Assembly: GCA_900549085.1 (NCBI GenBank) | Contig: URMO01000041.1 | Location: forward strand, 1-17,586 | Direction: 5' to 3' | Source of the DNA: an uncultured Collinsella sp. | GTDB lineage: Bacteria; Actinomycetota; Coriobacteriia; Coriobacteriales; Coriobacteriaceae | DNA: 17,586 nt | Shown: positions 7,573-15,532 of the stretch, piece after piece | Layout: each line of letters begins with the position of its first letter | Position numbering within the stretch: position 1 is the stretch's first letter | Translations under genes and position numbers: made by a program | The notes under the pieces: model-generated | Told to the model about the DNA's origin: nothing | The model's database searches: none | The model's input: the letters and a program-made list of their open reading frames with translations, nothing else

Positions 7573-7608
7573 CAGGGGGCGGGCAGACGTAGGTTTGCCC
7601 GCCCCCTG
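7573..7608 (+). other. Intercistronic hairpin after the binding-protein gene
   Basis: A perfect 13-bp stem, CAGGGGGCGGGCA (7573-7585) with TGCCCGCCCCCTG (7596-7608), encloses a 10-base loop. There is no T-run after it, so it is not a typical terminator. Such hairpins after binding-protein genes usually protect the upstream message and give more binding protein than permease. Confidence 0.75.
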
Positions 7609-7628
7609 CATATTGAAAGGACCCTTTT

Positions 7629-8483
7629 ATGGGCAAAGCACTCAAGCGCTGGTGGCCGCTCTTTATGCTGCCCACGTGCCTGGCGTTTATGATCGGGTTC
7701 GTGATCCCTTTTATCCAGGGCTTCTATCTCTCGTTCTGCCAGTTTATTACCATTAACAACGCGCACTTTGTCGGTATCGCGAACTACGTGCGCGCGCTGT
7801 CCGATCCGCAGTTTGCCACGTCGTTCTTCTTTACCGTGGCATTTGCCTTCCTGTCGACGGTGCTCATCAACGTGATCGCCCTGGCAATTGCGCAGGCGCT
7901 CACCCGCAAGGCGCTCAAGGGCACCAACATCTTCCGTACGATCTTCTTTATGCCTAACTTGATCGGCGGCATCGTGTTGGGCTACATCTGGCAGATCCTG
8001 ATCAACTGCCTGCTCTCCAACGTGGGCGCCCAGCTCATTGCCCTTAACTCCGCTGCCGGCTTCTGGGGCCTTATCATCCTGACCCTGTGGCAGCAGGTCG
8101 GCTACATGATGATCATCTACATCGCTGGTCTGCAGTCCATTCCGTCCGACTACATCGAGGCCGCCAAGGTCGACGGTGCCACGGCATGGCAGACGTTTTG
8201 GAAGGTTAAGATCCCTAACCTGATGCCGACCATCACCATCTGCCTGTTCCTGTCCATCACCAACGGCTTTAAGCTGTTCGACCAGAACCTCGCCCTTACC
8301 GGCGGCGCCCCCGCGCACTCCACCGAGATGCTCGCCCTGAACATCTACAACACGTTCTATTCGCGTGCCGGTATCGCATGGCAGGGCATCGGTCAGGCCA
8401 AGGCGGTTATCTTCTGCATCCTGGTCGTAGCCATCTCCATGATCCAGCTTAAGGCCACGAGGTCCAAGGAGGTGCAGCAGTAA
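7629..8483 (+). CDS. Sugar ABC transporter permease (MalF type)
   Basis: This 284-residue membrane protein has about six hydrophobic segments (around 11-36, 64-92, 105-130, 144-170, 200-215, 258-275). The EAA loop YIEAAKVDGATAWQTFWKVKIP (175-196) contacts the ATPase. It is the short form, without the large periplasmic insert of enterobacterial MalF. GAAAGGA (7615-7621) precedes the ATG. Its stop overlaps the next start by one base (TAATG), showing translational coupling to the second permease. It forms the heterodimeric membrane channel of the importer. Confidence 0.92.
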   Translation: MGKALKRWWPLFMLPTCLAFMIGFVIPFIQGFYLSFCQFITINNAHFVGIANYVRALSDPQFATSFFFTVAFAFLSTVLINVIALAIAQALTRKALKGTNIFRTIFFMPNLIGGIVLGYIWQILINCLLSNVGAQLIALNSAAGFWGLIILTLWQQVGYMMIIYIAGLQSIPSDYIEAAKVDGATAWQTFWKVKIPNLMPTITICLFLSITNGFKLFDQNLALTGGAPAHSTEMLALNIYNTFYSRAGIAWQGIGQAKAVIFCILVVAISMIQLKATRSKEVQQ

Positions 8484-9322
8484 TGAAACGCGATAAGGCT
8501 ATTAACCGCGCGCTCTCGATTTTCTTTACGATTCTGTCGCTCGCATGGATCTACCCCGTGTTCATGATTGCGCTCAATTCCTTTAAGAAAGCGACCGCAA
8601 TCAGCACCACCACGGCATTCGATCTGCTCACGCCCGAGACGTTCAACGGCCTCGCAAACTACATGCACGCCCTTAACGAGCAGGGCTTTGCCTCGGCATT
8701 TATGTACTCGCTCATCATCACGGTCACGTCGGTCGTGCTGATCTTGGTGTGCTGCTCCATGTGCGCTTGGTACGTGGTTCGCGTCAACAGCAAGATCTCG
8801 AACTTCTTCTATTACCTGTTCGTGTTCTCGATGGTCGTACCGTTCCAGATGCTCATGTTCACGCTGTCCAATTTGGCGGACCGCATTGGCTTTAACACGC
8901 CGTTCAACATCTGCTTTATCTATCTGGGCTTTGGCGCGGGCCTGGCGGTCTTTATGTTCGCCGGCTTTGTAAAGAACATCCCGCTCGAGATCGAGGAGGC
9001 GGCCATGATTGACGGCTGCAACCCGGTCCAGGTGTTCTTTAAGATCGTCCTTCCCATCATGAAGCCCACCTATCTTTCGGTCGGCATTCTCGAGACCATG
9101 TGGGTCTGGAACGACTACCTGCTGCCCTACCTCACCCTCGACTCCACCAAGTACAAGACCATTCCTATCTTGATCCAGTACTTCCGCGGCGGCTATGGCC
9201 ACGTCGAGCTCGGCCCCATGATGGCCTGCATCATGATGGTCGTTATCCCCATCGTCATCATGTACATCCTCTGCCAGAAGTACATCATCGACGGCGTGGT
9301 GGCAGGTGCCGTCAAGGGCTGA
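8483..9322 (+). CDS. Sugar ABC transporter permease (MalG type)
   Basis: This 279-residue inner-membrane protein of the CUT1 importer family pairs with the MalF-type protein. Hydrophobic segments lie around 11-33, 73-99, 107-130, 142-162, 197-216 and 245-266. The EAA motif is EIEEAAMIDGCNPVQVFFKI (169-188), followed by VLPIMKP. The region WVWNDYLLPYLTL (207-219) is typical of MalG-type subunits. The start codon overlaps the previous stop and uses GGAGGTG (8468-8474) inside the preceding gene as ribosome-binding site. Confidence 0.92.
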   Translation: MKRDKAINRALSIFFTILSLAWIYPVFMIALNSFKKATAISTTTAFDLLTPETFNGLANYMHALNEQGFASAFMYSLIITVTSVVLILVCCSMCAWYVVRVNSKISNFFYYLFVFSMVVPFQMLMFTLSNLADRIGFNTPFNICFIYLGFGAGLAVFMFAGFVKNIPLEIEEAAMIDGCNPVQVFFKIVLPIMKPTYLSVGILETMWVWNDYLLPYLTLDSTKYKTIPILIQYFRGGYGHVELGPMMACIMMVVIPIVIMYILCQKYIIDGVVAGAVKG

Positions 9323-9346
9323 TGCCGTAACTGTTTTGCAAGTTTC

Positions 9347-9373
9347 TGCGGCGCCCCTCAGCGCGGCGCCGCA
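9347..9373 (+). other. Intercistronic hairpin before the ATPase gene
   Basis: A perfect 9-bp stem TGCGGCGCC (9347-9355) / GGCGCCGCA (9365-9373) with a 9-base loop lies in the 68-bp gap between the second permease and the ATPase. No T-run follows. It probably separates expression levels within the operon rather than ending transcription. Confidence 0.6.
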
Positions 9374-9390
9374 CATCGAAAGGTAAAGAC

Positions 9391-10590
9391 ATGGCCGAGA
9401 TCGTTCTCAAACATGTTCAGAAGGTGTATCCCAACACCGAGTCCAAAAAGAAGGGCTTCTTTGGCAAAAAGAAGAAGACCGAGGAGAAGAAGCATAACCT
9501 TAAGGTTACCGAGGATGGCGTGCTCGCTGTAGAGGACTTCAACCTCACCGTTCACGACCAGGAGTTCGTCGTTCTCGTTGGTCCCTCTGGCTGCGGTAAG
9601 TCCACGACGATGCGCATGGTTGCCGGCCTGGAGGACATTACCTCGGGCGATGTGCTCATCGACGGCAAACGCGTCAACGACGTGGCGCCCAAGGACCGCG
9701 ACATCGCCATGGTGTTCCAGAGCTACGCTCTGTACCCCAATATGACGGTGTACGAGAACATGGCATTTACGCTCGAGCTCAAGAAGGTTCCCAAGGACGA
9801 GATCGACCGCAAGGTTCGCTCTGCTGCCGAGATTCTGGGCATTACCGAGTACCTCGACCGTAAGCCCAAGGCGCTCTCCGGCGGCCAGCGACAGCGTGTC
9901 GCTATCGGCCGCGCCATCGTGCGTGACCCCAAGGTCTTCCTGATGGACGAGCCGCTGTCCAACCTGGACGCCAAGCTTCGTAACCAGATGCGTGCCGAGC
10001 TCATTAAGCTGCGCCACGAGATCAAGGGCACGTTCATTTATGTTACTCACGACCAGACCGAGGCTATGACCCTCGGTGACCGTATCGTGGTCATGAAGGA
10101 CGGCGTTGTCCAGCAGATCGCCACGCCGCAGGAGGTCTTCAACCATCCCGCGAACATCTTCGTCGCCGGCTTCATCGGCGTGCCGCAGATGAACTTCTTC
10201 GATGCCCAGCTGGTGCGCTCGGGCAACGGCTTTACCGTCAAGACCGAGGATATGAACGTGGCGCTCGCCCCCGAGACTTGCGCTCAGCTTGCCCTCAACT
10301 GGGACGGCGGCGACGTGAAGGAGATTACGGCCGGCGTGCGTCCCGAGCAGATCCTGCTTGCCGACAAGGGCGAGGAGGGCGCGCTCAAGGGTACCGTCGA
10401 GGTGACCGAGCTCATGGGCTCGACCGAGCATGTCCACGTGACCGCTCCCGACGGCCAGTTTGTCCTGATTATCCCCGTCGTCGACCTCGAGGCCAAGGGC
10501 GCGCTCAAGGCTGGCGACACCATCTGGTTCAAGTTCGAGAAGAACGCGACCCACCTCTTCGATAAGGTTTCTGGCAAGAACCTTATCTAG
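9391..10590 (+). CDS. msmK: Sugar ABC transporter ATPase (MsmK/UgpC type)
   Basis: This 399-residue ATPase powers CUT1 sugar import. It shows Walker A GPSGCGKST (64-72), Q-loop Gln110, signature LSGGQRQR (162-169), Walker B VFLMDEP (182-188), H-loop His220 in YVTHDQTEAM, and a C-terminal regulatory TOBE-like region (about 245-399). An unusual lysine-rich stretch (residues 16-42: SKKKGFFGKKKKTEEKKH and so on) interrupts the N-terminal strand region, where close relatives go almost directly from VYPN to AVEDFNL. GAAAGGTAA (9378-9386) precedes the ATG. In many Gram-positives such an ATPase serves several importers; here it is the last gene of a complete operon. The symbol reflects family resemblance. 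Confidence 0.92.
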   Translation: MAEIVLKHVQKVYPNTESKKKGFFGKKKKTEEKKHNLKVTEDGVLAVEDFNLTVHDQEFVVLVGPSGCGKSTTMRMVAGLEDITSGDVLIDGKRVNDVAPKDRDIAMVFQSYALYPNMTVYENMAFTLELKKVPKDEIDRKVRSAAEILGITEYLDRKPKALSGGQRQRVAIGRAIVRDPKVFLMDEPLSNLDAKLRNQMRAELIKLRHEIKGTFIYVTHDQTEAMTLGDRIVVMKDGVVQQIATPQEVFNHPANIFVAGFIGVPQMNFFDAQLVRSGNGFTVKTEDMNVALAPETCAQLALNWDGGDVKEITAGVRPEQILLADKGEEGALKGTVEVTELMGSTEHVHVTAPDGQFVLIIPVVDLEAKGALKAGDTIWFKFEKNATHLFDKVSGKNLI

Positions 10591-10658
10591 GCCCGGTGCA
10601 TCCAGGCCCTCCCTTTGGGCGACTGCGGTATTGCCATCCTTTTGCCGCGGTCACATAT

Positions 10659-10704
10659 AAGGCTCCCCTCCCGTCCACTGGGCGAGAGGGGAGCCTTTCT
10701 TTGT
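10659..10704 (+). terminator. Terminator of the ABC importer operon
   Basis: A perfect 12-bp stem AAGGCTCCCCTC (10659-10670) / GAGGGGAGCCTT (10686-10697) is followed by TCTTTGT. The A-run is short on the left, so it acts mainly in the plus direction. Confidence 0.88.
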
Positions 10705-10729
10705 GTTGGGGCTGTCTGACCGGTCGTTT

Positions 10730-10947
10730 GTCTCGATCTGTAACGGGTGAGGCTGATTTCGGACGTTAGATGTTACAGATCGAGACGGTTCCGCTGAGCT
10801 AACCATTTCATCTAAATCTGTAACACCAAAGGTGAATTTCAGCTGCTAGATGTTACAGATCGAGATAAACCCAAGGGGAGGGGCCGGTATGTCTCAATCT
10901 GTAACAGCTGGGACCGTTTTTACCGAGTAGTTGTTACAGATCGAGAT
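10730..10947. repeat. Array of three 57-bp inverted-repeat units (15-27-15)
   Basis: Three units each have 15-base arms around a 27-base centre. Unit 1: GTCTCGATCTGTAAC (10730-10744) and its exact complement (10772-10786). Unit 2: arms 10810-10824 and 10852-10866, with two mismatches in the left arm. Unit 3: arms 10891-10905 and 10933-10947. The units repeat every 80-81 bases. The centres are partly conserved (ATTTC in the middle and TAGAT before the right arm in units 1 and 2, TAGTT in unit 3). The array occupies the gap between the ABC-operon and phosphorylase terminators, which holds no credible gene. Confidence 0.85.
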
Positions 10948-10984
10948 TGTTTGGCCGAGTTGGGTCGCAGGGTAACGTGCGGGC

Positions 10985-11018
10985 ACAAAAAACGGAGCCG
11001 TGTTGCCACGACTCCGTT
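10985..11018 (-). terminator. Terminator of the phosphorylase gene
   Basis: Read on the minus strand, AACGGAGTCGTG / CACGGCTCCGTT (11018-10991) form a 12-bp stem with one G-T pair and a GCAA tetraloop, followed by TTTTTG. It lies 30 bases after the phosphorylase stop codon. Confidence 0.88.
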
Positions 11019-11047
11019 TCTCAAGAGGATGGGTAAGGGAAGCGAAA

Positions 11048-13315
11048 TTAGCTCAGGTGCCAAATCTCGTCGTTGTACTGGGAGATCGTGCGGTCAGACG
11101 AGAAGGTGCCGGCGTTGGCGATATTGATGAGCGTCTTGCGCATCCAGGCGTCCTGGTCCTCGTAGTCGGCCAACACGCGCTCCTTGGTCTGGATGTACTC
11201 CTCGATGTCGAGCAGGGCCATAAACCAGTCCTTGCCCTTAATGTCATCGTGCAGGCGCTGCAGGCGCTCGGCGTTGCCGGTCGCCATAAAGGCCGGGTTG
11301 GTGATGAAGTCCACCAGCAGTTTAATGCCGGGCTTGCGGTAGAGCACACCGGCGTCATAGGTGCCGTCGGCATAGAGCTGCTCGACCTGTTTGGACGAGG
11401 CACCAAAGGTATAGATATTCTCGTCGCCCACGAGCTCGGCAATCTCCACGTTGGCGCCGTCAAGCGTGCACAGGGTTAGGGCGCCGTTGAGCATGAACTT
11501 CATGTTGGAGGTGCCGCTCGCCTCCTTGGAGGCCAGGCTGATCTGCTCGGAGATGTCAGCGGCGGGGATCACGCGCTCGGCGGCGGTGACGTTGTAGTTC
11601 TCGATCATGACAACCTGCAGGTAGGGAGCCACGTCGGGGTCGTTTGCAATCCACTGCGACAGCGTCAGAATCAGATGGATGATGTCCTGCGCGATAGTGT
11701 AGGCAGGCGCCGCTTTGCCGCCAAAGATGATGGTGACGGGGTGCTTAGGCTTATTGCCGTTTTTGATGTCGAGATACTTCCAGATGATGTAGAGCGCGAG
11801 CATCTGCTGGCGCTTGTACTCGTGGATACGCTTGACCTGAACATCGATGATGGCGTTGGAGGGAATGGTCACACCCTGCTCGAGCGCCATGAACTGGCGC
11901 ATGATGGTCTTGGCCTCGGTCTTGGTGGCAGCCAGGCGCTCAAGAACATCTTTGTCGTCGGCGAACTTGGCGAGTTTGCTCAGATCGCCGGTGCTGCGCC
12001 AGTCGGTGCCTATCACATCGTCGAGCAGGTTGGCGAGCGCGGGGTTGGCTCCCTGGATCCAGCGGCGGAAGGTGATGCCGTTGGTCTTGTTGGAGAACTT
12101 CTCGGGGTAGATCTCGTAGAACGGATGAAGCTCGGTGTCCTCCAGGATCTTGGTGTGGAGTGCGGCGACGCCGTTGATGGAGAAGCCAAAGTGGATGTCC
12201 ATGTGGGCCATGTGGACGGTGTCGTACTCGTCGATGATGGCGACACGCGGGTCGTCGTGCTCGGCCTTGGCGACCTCGTCGAGCTTGACGATAATGTCGG
12301 CGATGGCAGGGGAGACCTTCTGCAGGCTGGTGAGCGGCCACTTCTCGAGCGCCTCGGCAAGAATCGTGTGGTTAGTGTAGGCGACCATGGAGCGCACGAT
12401 GGTCACGGCCTCGTCAAACTCGATGTCGTGCTTGGTGGTGAGCAAGCGAATGAGCTCGGGGATGACCATGGTGGGGTGCGTGTCATTGATCTGGACTACG
12501 GCGTGGTCGGCCAGGTCGTGCAAGTTGCTGCCGCGCTCGATGGCCTCGTCGATCAGGAGCTGGGCGGCGTTGCTCACCATGAAGTATTCCTGGTAGATGC
12601 GAAGCAGGCGGCCCTGCTCGTCGGAATCATCCGGATAGAGGAACAAGGTGAGGTTCTTGGCGATCTCGGTCTTGTCGAAGTCGATGGAGCTGCCGGGGAC
12701 CAGGCCGTCGTCGACACTTGCCAGGTCAAACAGGCGCAGGCGGTTCTTGGTGGGCTGGCCATAACCGGGCACATCGATGTTGACGAGCTTGGAAGTAACG
12801 GCAAAATCACCGAACTCGACGGTGTAGGAGCGGTCGTCGTCGATCAGGATGTCTTGCTCGCCAAGCCACTCGTCGGGGACGGCCTTCTGCTGGTTGTCGA
12901 CAAAGCGCTGGCGGAACAGGCCGTAATGGTAGTTGAGGCCCACGCCGTCGCCGGTAAGGCCCAGCGTGGCGATGGAATCCAAGAAGCATGCGGCCAGACG
13001 GCCCAGGCCGCCGTTGCCGAGCGACGGCTCGACCTCGAACTCCTCGATCTTGTTGAGGTCGTGGCCCGCGGCGGTGAGCTGGTCCTTAACCTCGTCATAG
13101 ATGCCAAGGTCGATCATATTGTTGATGAGCAGCTTGCCGATCAAAAACTCGGCAGAGATGTAGTAGAGCTTTTTCTTGCCGTTGTTGAGAGGACAGGCAG
13201 CAGAGTGCTCCTGCACGAGCTTGACCAGCAGCTTATAAATACGACGGTCATCGAGCTGCTCGAGCGAAGTTCCGAAGGACTGCTCGGCGAGTTCTGCGAG
13301 ATTGATACGGGGCAT
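11048..13315 (-). CDS. glgP: Glycogen/maltodextrin phosphorylase (GT35)
   Basis: This enzyme releases glucose-1-phosphate from the non-reducing ends of alpha-1,4-glucans using phosphate and pyridoxal phosphate; it is cytosolic. Motifs seen include EPSLGNGGLGRLAACFLDS, VQINDTHPTM, RRWIQGANP, DVQVKRIHEYKRQ, GGKAAPAY and the PLP-binding EASGTSNMKFMLNG with Lys606. The 755 residues are full length for the compact bacterial type. Whether the natural substrate is stored glycogen or imported maltodextrin cannot be told; the malQ and importer context favours maltodextrin. AGGAGGAAAC directly precedes the ATG. It lies downstream of malQ in the same direction but behind a hairpin terminator, so it may depend on read-through or its own promoter. 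Confidence 0.95.
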   Translation of the reverse strand: MPRINLAELAEQSFGTSLEQLDDRRIYKLLVKLVQEHSAACPLNNGKKKLYYISAEFLIGKLLINNMIDLGIYDEVKDQLTAAGHDLNKIEEFEVEPSLGNGGLGRLAACFLDSIATLGLTGDGVGLNYHYGLFRQRFVDNQQKAVPDEWLGEQDILIDDDRSYTVEFGDFAVTSKLVNIDVPGYGQPTKNRLRLFDLASVDDGLVPGSSIDFDKTEIAKNLTLFLYPDDSDEQGRLLRIYQEYFMVSNAAQLLIDEAIERGSNLHDLADHAVVQINDTHPTMVIPELIRLLTTKHDIEFDEAVTIVRSMVAYTNHTILAEALEKWPLTSLQKVSPAIADIIVKLDEVAKAEHDDPRVAIIDEYDTVHMAHMDIHFGFSINGVAALHTKILEDTELHPFYEIYPEKFSNKTNGITFRRWIQGANPALANLLDDVIGTDWRSTGDLSKLAKFADDKDVLERLAATKTEAKTIMRQFMALEQGVTIPSNAIIDVQVKRIHEYKRQQMLALYIIWKYLDIKNGNKPKHPVTIIFGGKAAPAYTIAQDIIHLILTLSQWIANDPDVAPYLQVVMIENYNVTAAERVIPAADISEQISLASKEASGTSNMKFMLNGALTLCTLDGANVEIAELVGDENIYTFGASSKQVEQLYADGTYDAGVLYRKPGIKLLVDFITNPAFMATGNAERLQRLHDDIKGKDWFMALLDIEEYIQTKERVLADYEDQDAWMRKTLINIANAGTFSSDRTISQYNDEIWHLS

Positions 13316-13350
13316 GTTTCCTCCTGTGATGGGTTGATTACATGTCAGAA

Positions 13351-13396
13351 ATACAAAAGAAGCCCGCGCGAGGGATTGGAATGGCCTCGCGCGGGG
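13351..13396 (-). terminator. Terminator between malQ and glgP
   Basis: On the minus strand CCCGCGCGAGG (13395-13385) and CCTCGCGCGGG (13373-13363) form a perfect 11-bp stem followed by CTTCTTTTG. The phosphorylase start is only about 45 bases beyond the hairpin, with no clear promoter between, so partial termination is plausible. Confidence 0.75.
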
Positions 13397-13443
13397 AAAA
13401 CGGACGCGTCCGCACGATGGAATGGGGTCGGGTGCGGTGGCTC

Positions 13444-14949
13444 CTATTGGGGAAGCTCAATTTCGGCTTCCGACGGAATGCGGAAGTAGGTTTCGGTCCA
13501 GTCGGTGAGCTTGTGCTCGAGCTCGCGGGTGATGGCACCATCGAGCATGCGCCAGGTCCAGTTGCCGCCCAGGGTGGCGGGGGTGTTGATGCGTGCCTCG
13601 TTGCCCAGGTTGAGCAGGTCTTGCATGGTGTAGATACAGGTATCGCTCACGCTGGCGGCGATGGTGCGGTTGAGTGCATCGGCCATGGGCTCGCCTGCCT
13701 GCTGGTGGGTGTACAGGGCCGCCTGCTCGCGCTGGCGCGGGGTGGCCGTTCCCTCATACCAACCGCGCGCCGTCTCGTTGTCGTGTGTGCCCACATAGGC
13801 GACGGTGTTGGCAATGTAGTTGTGCGGCAGGTAGTACGAGTTGGTGCCCTCAAAGGCGAACTGCAAGATCTTCATGCCGGGGAAGCCCGAGTTGTCGCGC
13901 ATGTCGATGACGCCGGGGGTGAGGAAGCCAAGGTCTTCGGCGATGATGGGCAGCGTGCCGAGCTTTTCCTCGAGCGTCTTGAAGAACTTGAGGCCGGGGC
14001 CCTGCGTCCACGAACCGTAGGACGAATCGGGTGAGGAGAACGGCACTTCCCAATAGGCCTCGAAGCCGCGGAAGTGATCCAGGCGGATGACATCGTACAT
14101 GTTGAGGGCGGCGCGGATGCGGCCCTCCCACCAGGAGAAACCGTCGGCTTCCATGGCGTCCCAGTCGTAGATGGGATTTCCCCAGTACTGGCCGGTGGCC
14201 GAGAACTGGTCGGGCGGCGTGCCGGCGACACTTACGGGATTACCGGCGGCGTCGATCTTAAAGAGCTCGGGTGTGGCCCACATCTCGACGGAGTCGCGCG
14301 AGACATAGATGGGCAGGTCGCCGATGATGAGGATGTCGCGCTCGTTGGCATAGGCCTTGAGGCGGCTCCACTGACGATCGAAGAAGTACTGCGTCATCTG
14401 GTGGTAGAGCATGCGCGCGGGATGGGCGGCACAGACCTTGGCAGAAGCCTCGCCGCGGGTACGGAGCTCTGCGGGCCACTCCCAAAATGCCTTGAGACCG
14501 CACTCCTCCTTGACGGTCATGAACTCGCAGTAGGGGATGAGCCAGTCTTCGTTGGTTTGGACAAAGTCGTCGAAGTCGGCCGGCTTGTCGGCGGCAAAGC
14601 GCTCGGCGGCGCGGTCGAGAATCTGACGACGGCCACCAAAGATGGCGCCATAGTCGACATTGCTGGGGTCGGAGCCCAGGTACACGCCGTCGATATCGCG
14701 CTGCTCCAGATAGCCGGCCTCGATAAGCTCGGCAAAGTCGATGAAGTTGGGGTTGCCCGCACGGGCCGAGAACGACTGATAGGGCGAGTCGCCATAGCTC
14801 GTCGTCGTAAGGGGCAGAATCTGCCAGTAATGTTGTTTGCACGAGGCGAGGAAATCGACAAAGTCGTAGGCATTCCAGCCAAAGCCGCCGATACCGTACG
14901 GTCCGGGCAGAGACGAGATGGGCATGAGAACACCGCTTGCACGCTCCAT
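13444..14949 (-). CDS. malQ: 4-alpha-glucanotransferase (amylomaltase, GH77)
   Basis: The enzyme disproportionates malto-oligosaccharides, releasing glucose and making longer chains that the adjacent phosphorylase can use. GH77 hallmarks are SPYQSFSARAGNPNFID (55-71), GDLPIYVSRDSVEMW, AGTPPDQFSATGQYWGNPIY, nucleophile Asp291 in IRLDHFRGF, acid/base Glu338 in IIAEDLGF, and Asp390 in VGTHDNETARGW. I chose the ATG at 14949, giving 501 residues, because family members begin near MERASGVLMPISSLP and GGTGAG sits 7 bases upstream. An in-frame ATG at 15021 would add 24 unconserved residues; it has AGGGA upstream, but this site overlaps a likely -10 region. A regulon-type palindrome lies upstream at 15048-15059. 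Confidence 0.93.
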   Translation of the reverse strand: MERASGVLMPISSLPGPYGIGGFGWNAYDFVDFLASCKQHYWQILPLTTTSYGDSPYQSFSARAGNPNFIDFAELIEAGYLEQRDIDGVYLGSDPSNVDYGAIFGGRRQILDRAAERFAADKPADFDDFVQTNEDWLIPYCEFMTVKEECGLKAFWEWPAELRTRGEASAKVCAAHPARMLYHQMTQYFFDRQWSRLKAYANERDILIIGDLPIYVSRDSVEMWATPELFKIDAAGNPVSVAGTPPDQFSATGQYWGNPIYDWDAMEADGFSWWEGRIRAALNMYDVIRLDHFRGFEAYWEVPFSSPDSSYGSWTQGPGLKFFKTLEEKLGTLPIIAEDLGFLTPGVIDMRDNSGFPGMKILQFAFEGTNSYYLPHNYIANTVAYVGTHDNETARGWYEGTATPRQREQAALYTHQQAGEPMADALNRTIAASVSDTCIYTMQDLLNLGNEARINTPATLGGNWTWRMLDGAITRELEHKLTDWTETYFRIPSEAEIELPQ

Positions 14950-15034
14950 GGATGTGCTCACCGTCCTTTTGAATAAGGGACTGCGCCGTAGATGGATAGA
15001 CGGCTCGTCCCGAGTTTCCATTTCTATTGTCCCT

Positions 15035-15059
15035 ATTGTAGAACATGTTGTTTAAACAT
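15035..15059 (-). promoter_or_regulatory. malQ promoter -10 and putative GntR operator E
   Basis: On the minus strand a possible -10, TACAAT (15040-15035), follows the palindrome TGTTTAAACA (15049-15058, perfect over 10 bases). It is flanked by ATG-type outer symmetry (CATG on both sides). A regulator bound there would cover the -35 to -10 spacer. This is the fifth copy of the motif in the window. Confidence 0.5.
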
Positions 15060-15111
15060 GTATAGAGAGAATGAAAAAGTTGCCGACTTTCGGTGAATGG
15101 TAGTGCGCCAT

Positions 15112-15182
15112 AGACGATATGAGTTGAACATTGGGAGCTCCTCCCCTTGCGGCTCTTTTGTGGGTCGGGCGACAATGGTCGT
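15112..15182 (-). repeat. Left ~70-bp terminal inverted repeat
   Basis: The reverse complement of 15112-15182 matches 15911-15980 at about 65 of 71 positions, with one single-base gap. It starts ACGACCATTGTCGCCCGACC inside and ends CATATCGTCT outside. Read outward it holds AAGGGGAGGAG and then ATG (15131), opening a 32-codon frame MFNSYRLWRTT... that ends 12 bases before the upstream in-frame ATG of malQ. Confidence 0.85.
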
Positions 15183-15261
15183 CGTCATTAAAGACCGGCT
15201 GCCAGCCAGGTTGCAACAATGCAAGAAGGGTTCACATTCAGTTGGCCGTTGACACAAACAA

Positions 15262-15531
15262 TCGCGCGAAGACCTCGTCTTCTTCGGTAAGTCCAGGCGC
15301 GGCAAGACGCGCATGGCAGTCGCCCTCACGATGCGCGCGGTCGCCGCGGACATGTCGGTCAGGTTCTGGCAGACCGCGCAGCTGGTTCTCGAGCTCGGCA
15401 ACGCGAAGCGCAAGGGAACGCTGTCGAAACTGTTGAACGACGTGTCGCCCGCGAGGCTGCTCGTGCTCGACGAGTTCGTCTACGTCCCCTGCGACGTAGA
15501 CGGTGCGAGGGTTCTCTACCAGGTCATTTCC
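15262..15531 (+). pseudogene. istB: istB fragment (IS21-family ATPase helper), truncated
   Basis: The frame reads EDLVFFGKSRRGKTRMAVAL, with a Walker A GKSRRGKT (15286-15309), then FWQTAQLVLELGNAKRKGTL and a Walker B LLVLDEFVYVPCD followed by GARVLYQVIS. This is the central part of IstB, the ATP-dependent targeting partner of IS21 transposases. The N-terminal DNA-binding part (a stop lies at 15250) and the C-terminal third are missing. The frame runs on without homology into the antisense of the IS110 fragment. No istA is present. Confidence 0.75.
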
Positions 15532-15532
15532 G

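Noticed and set aside
10730..10947. CRISPR array
   Set aside because: Repeats alternate in orientation and are only 15 bases, the intervals are partly conserved rather than unique, and no cas genes are near.
11675..13489. 604-residue plus-strand open frame
   Set aside because: It is antisense to the phosphorylase, whose motifs are intact, and its composition is typical of the complement of GC-rich coding DNA.
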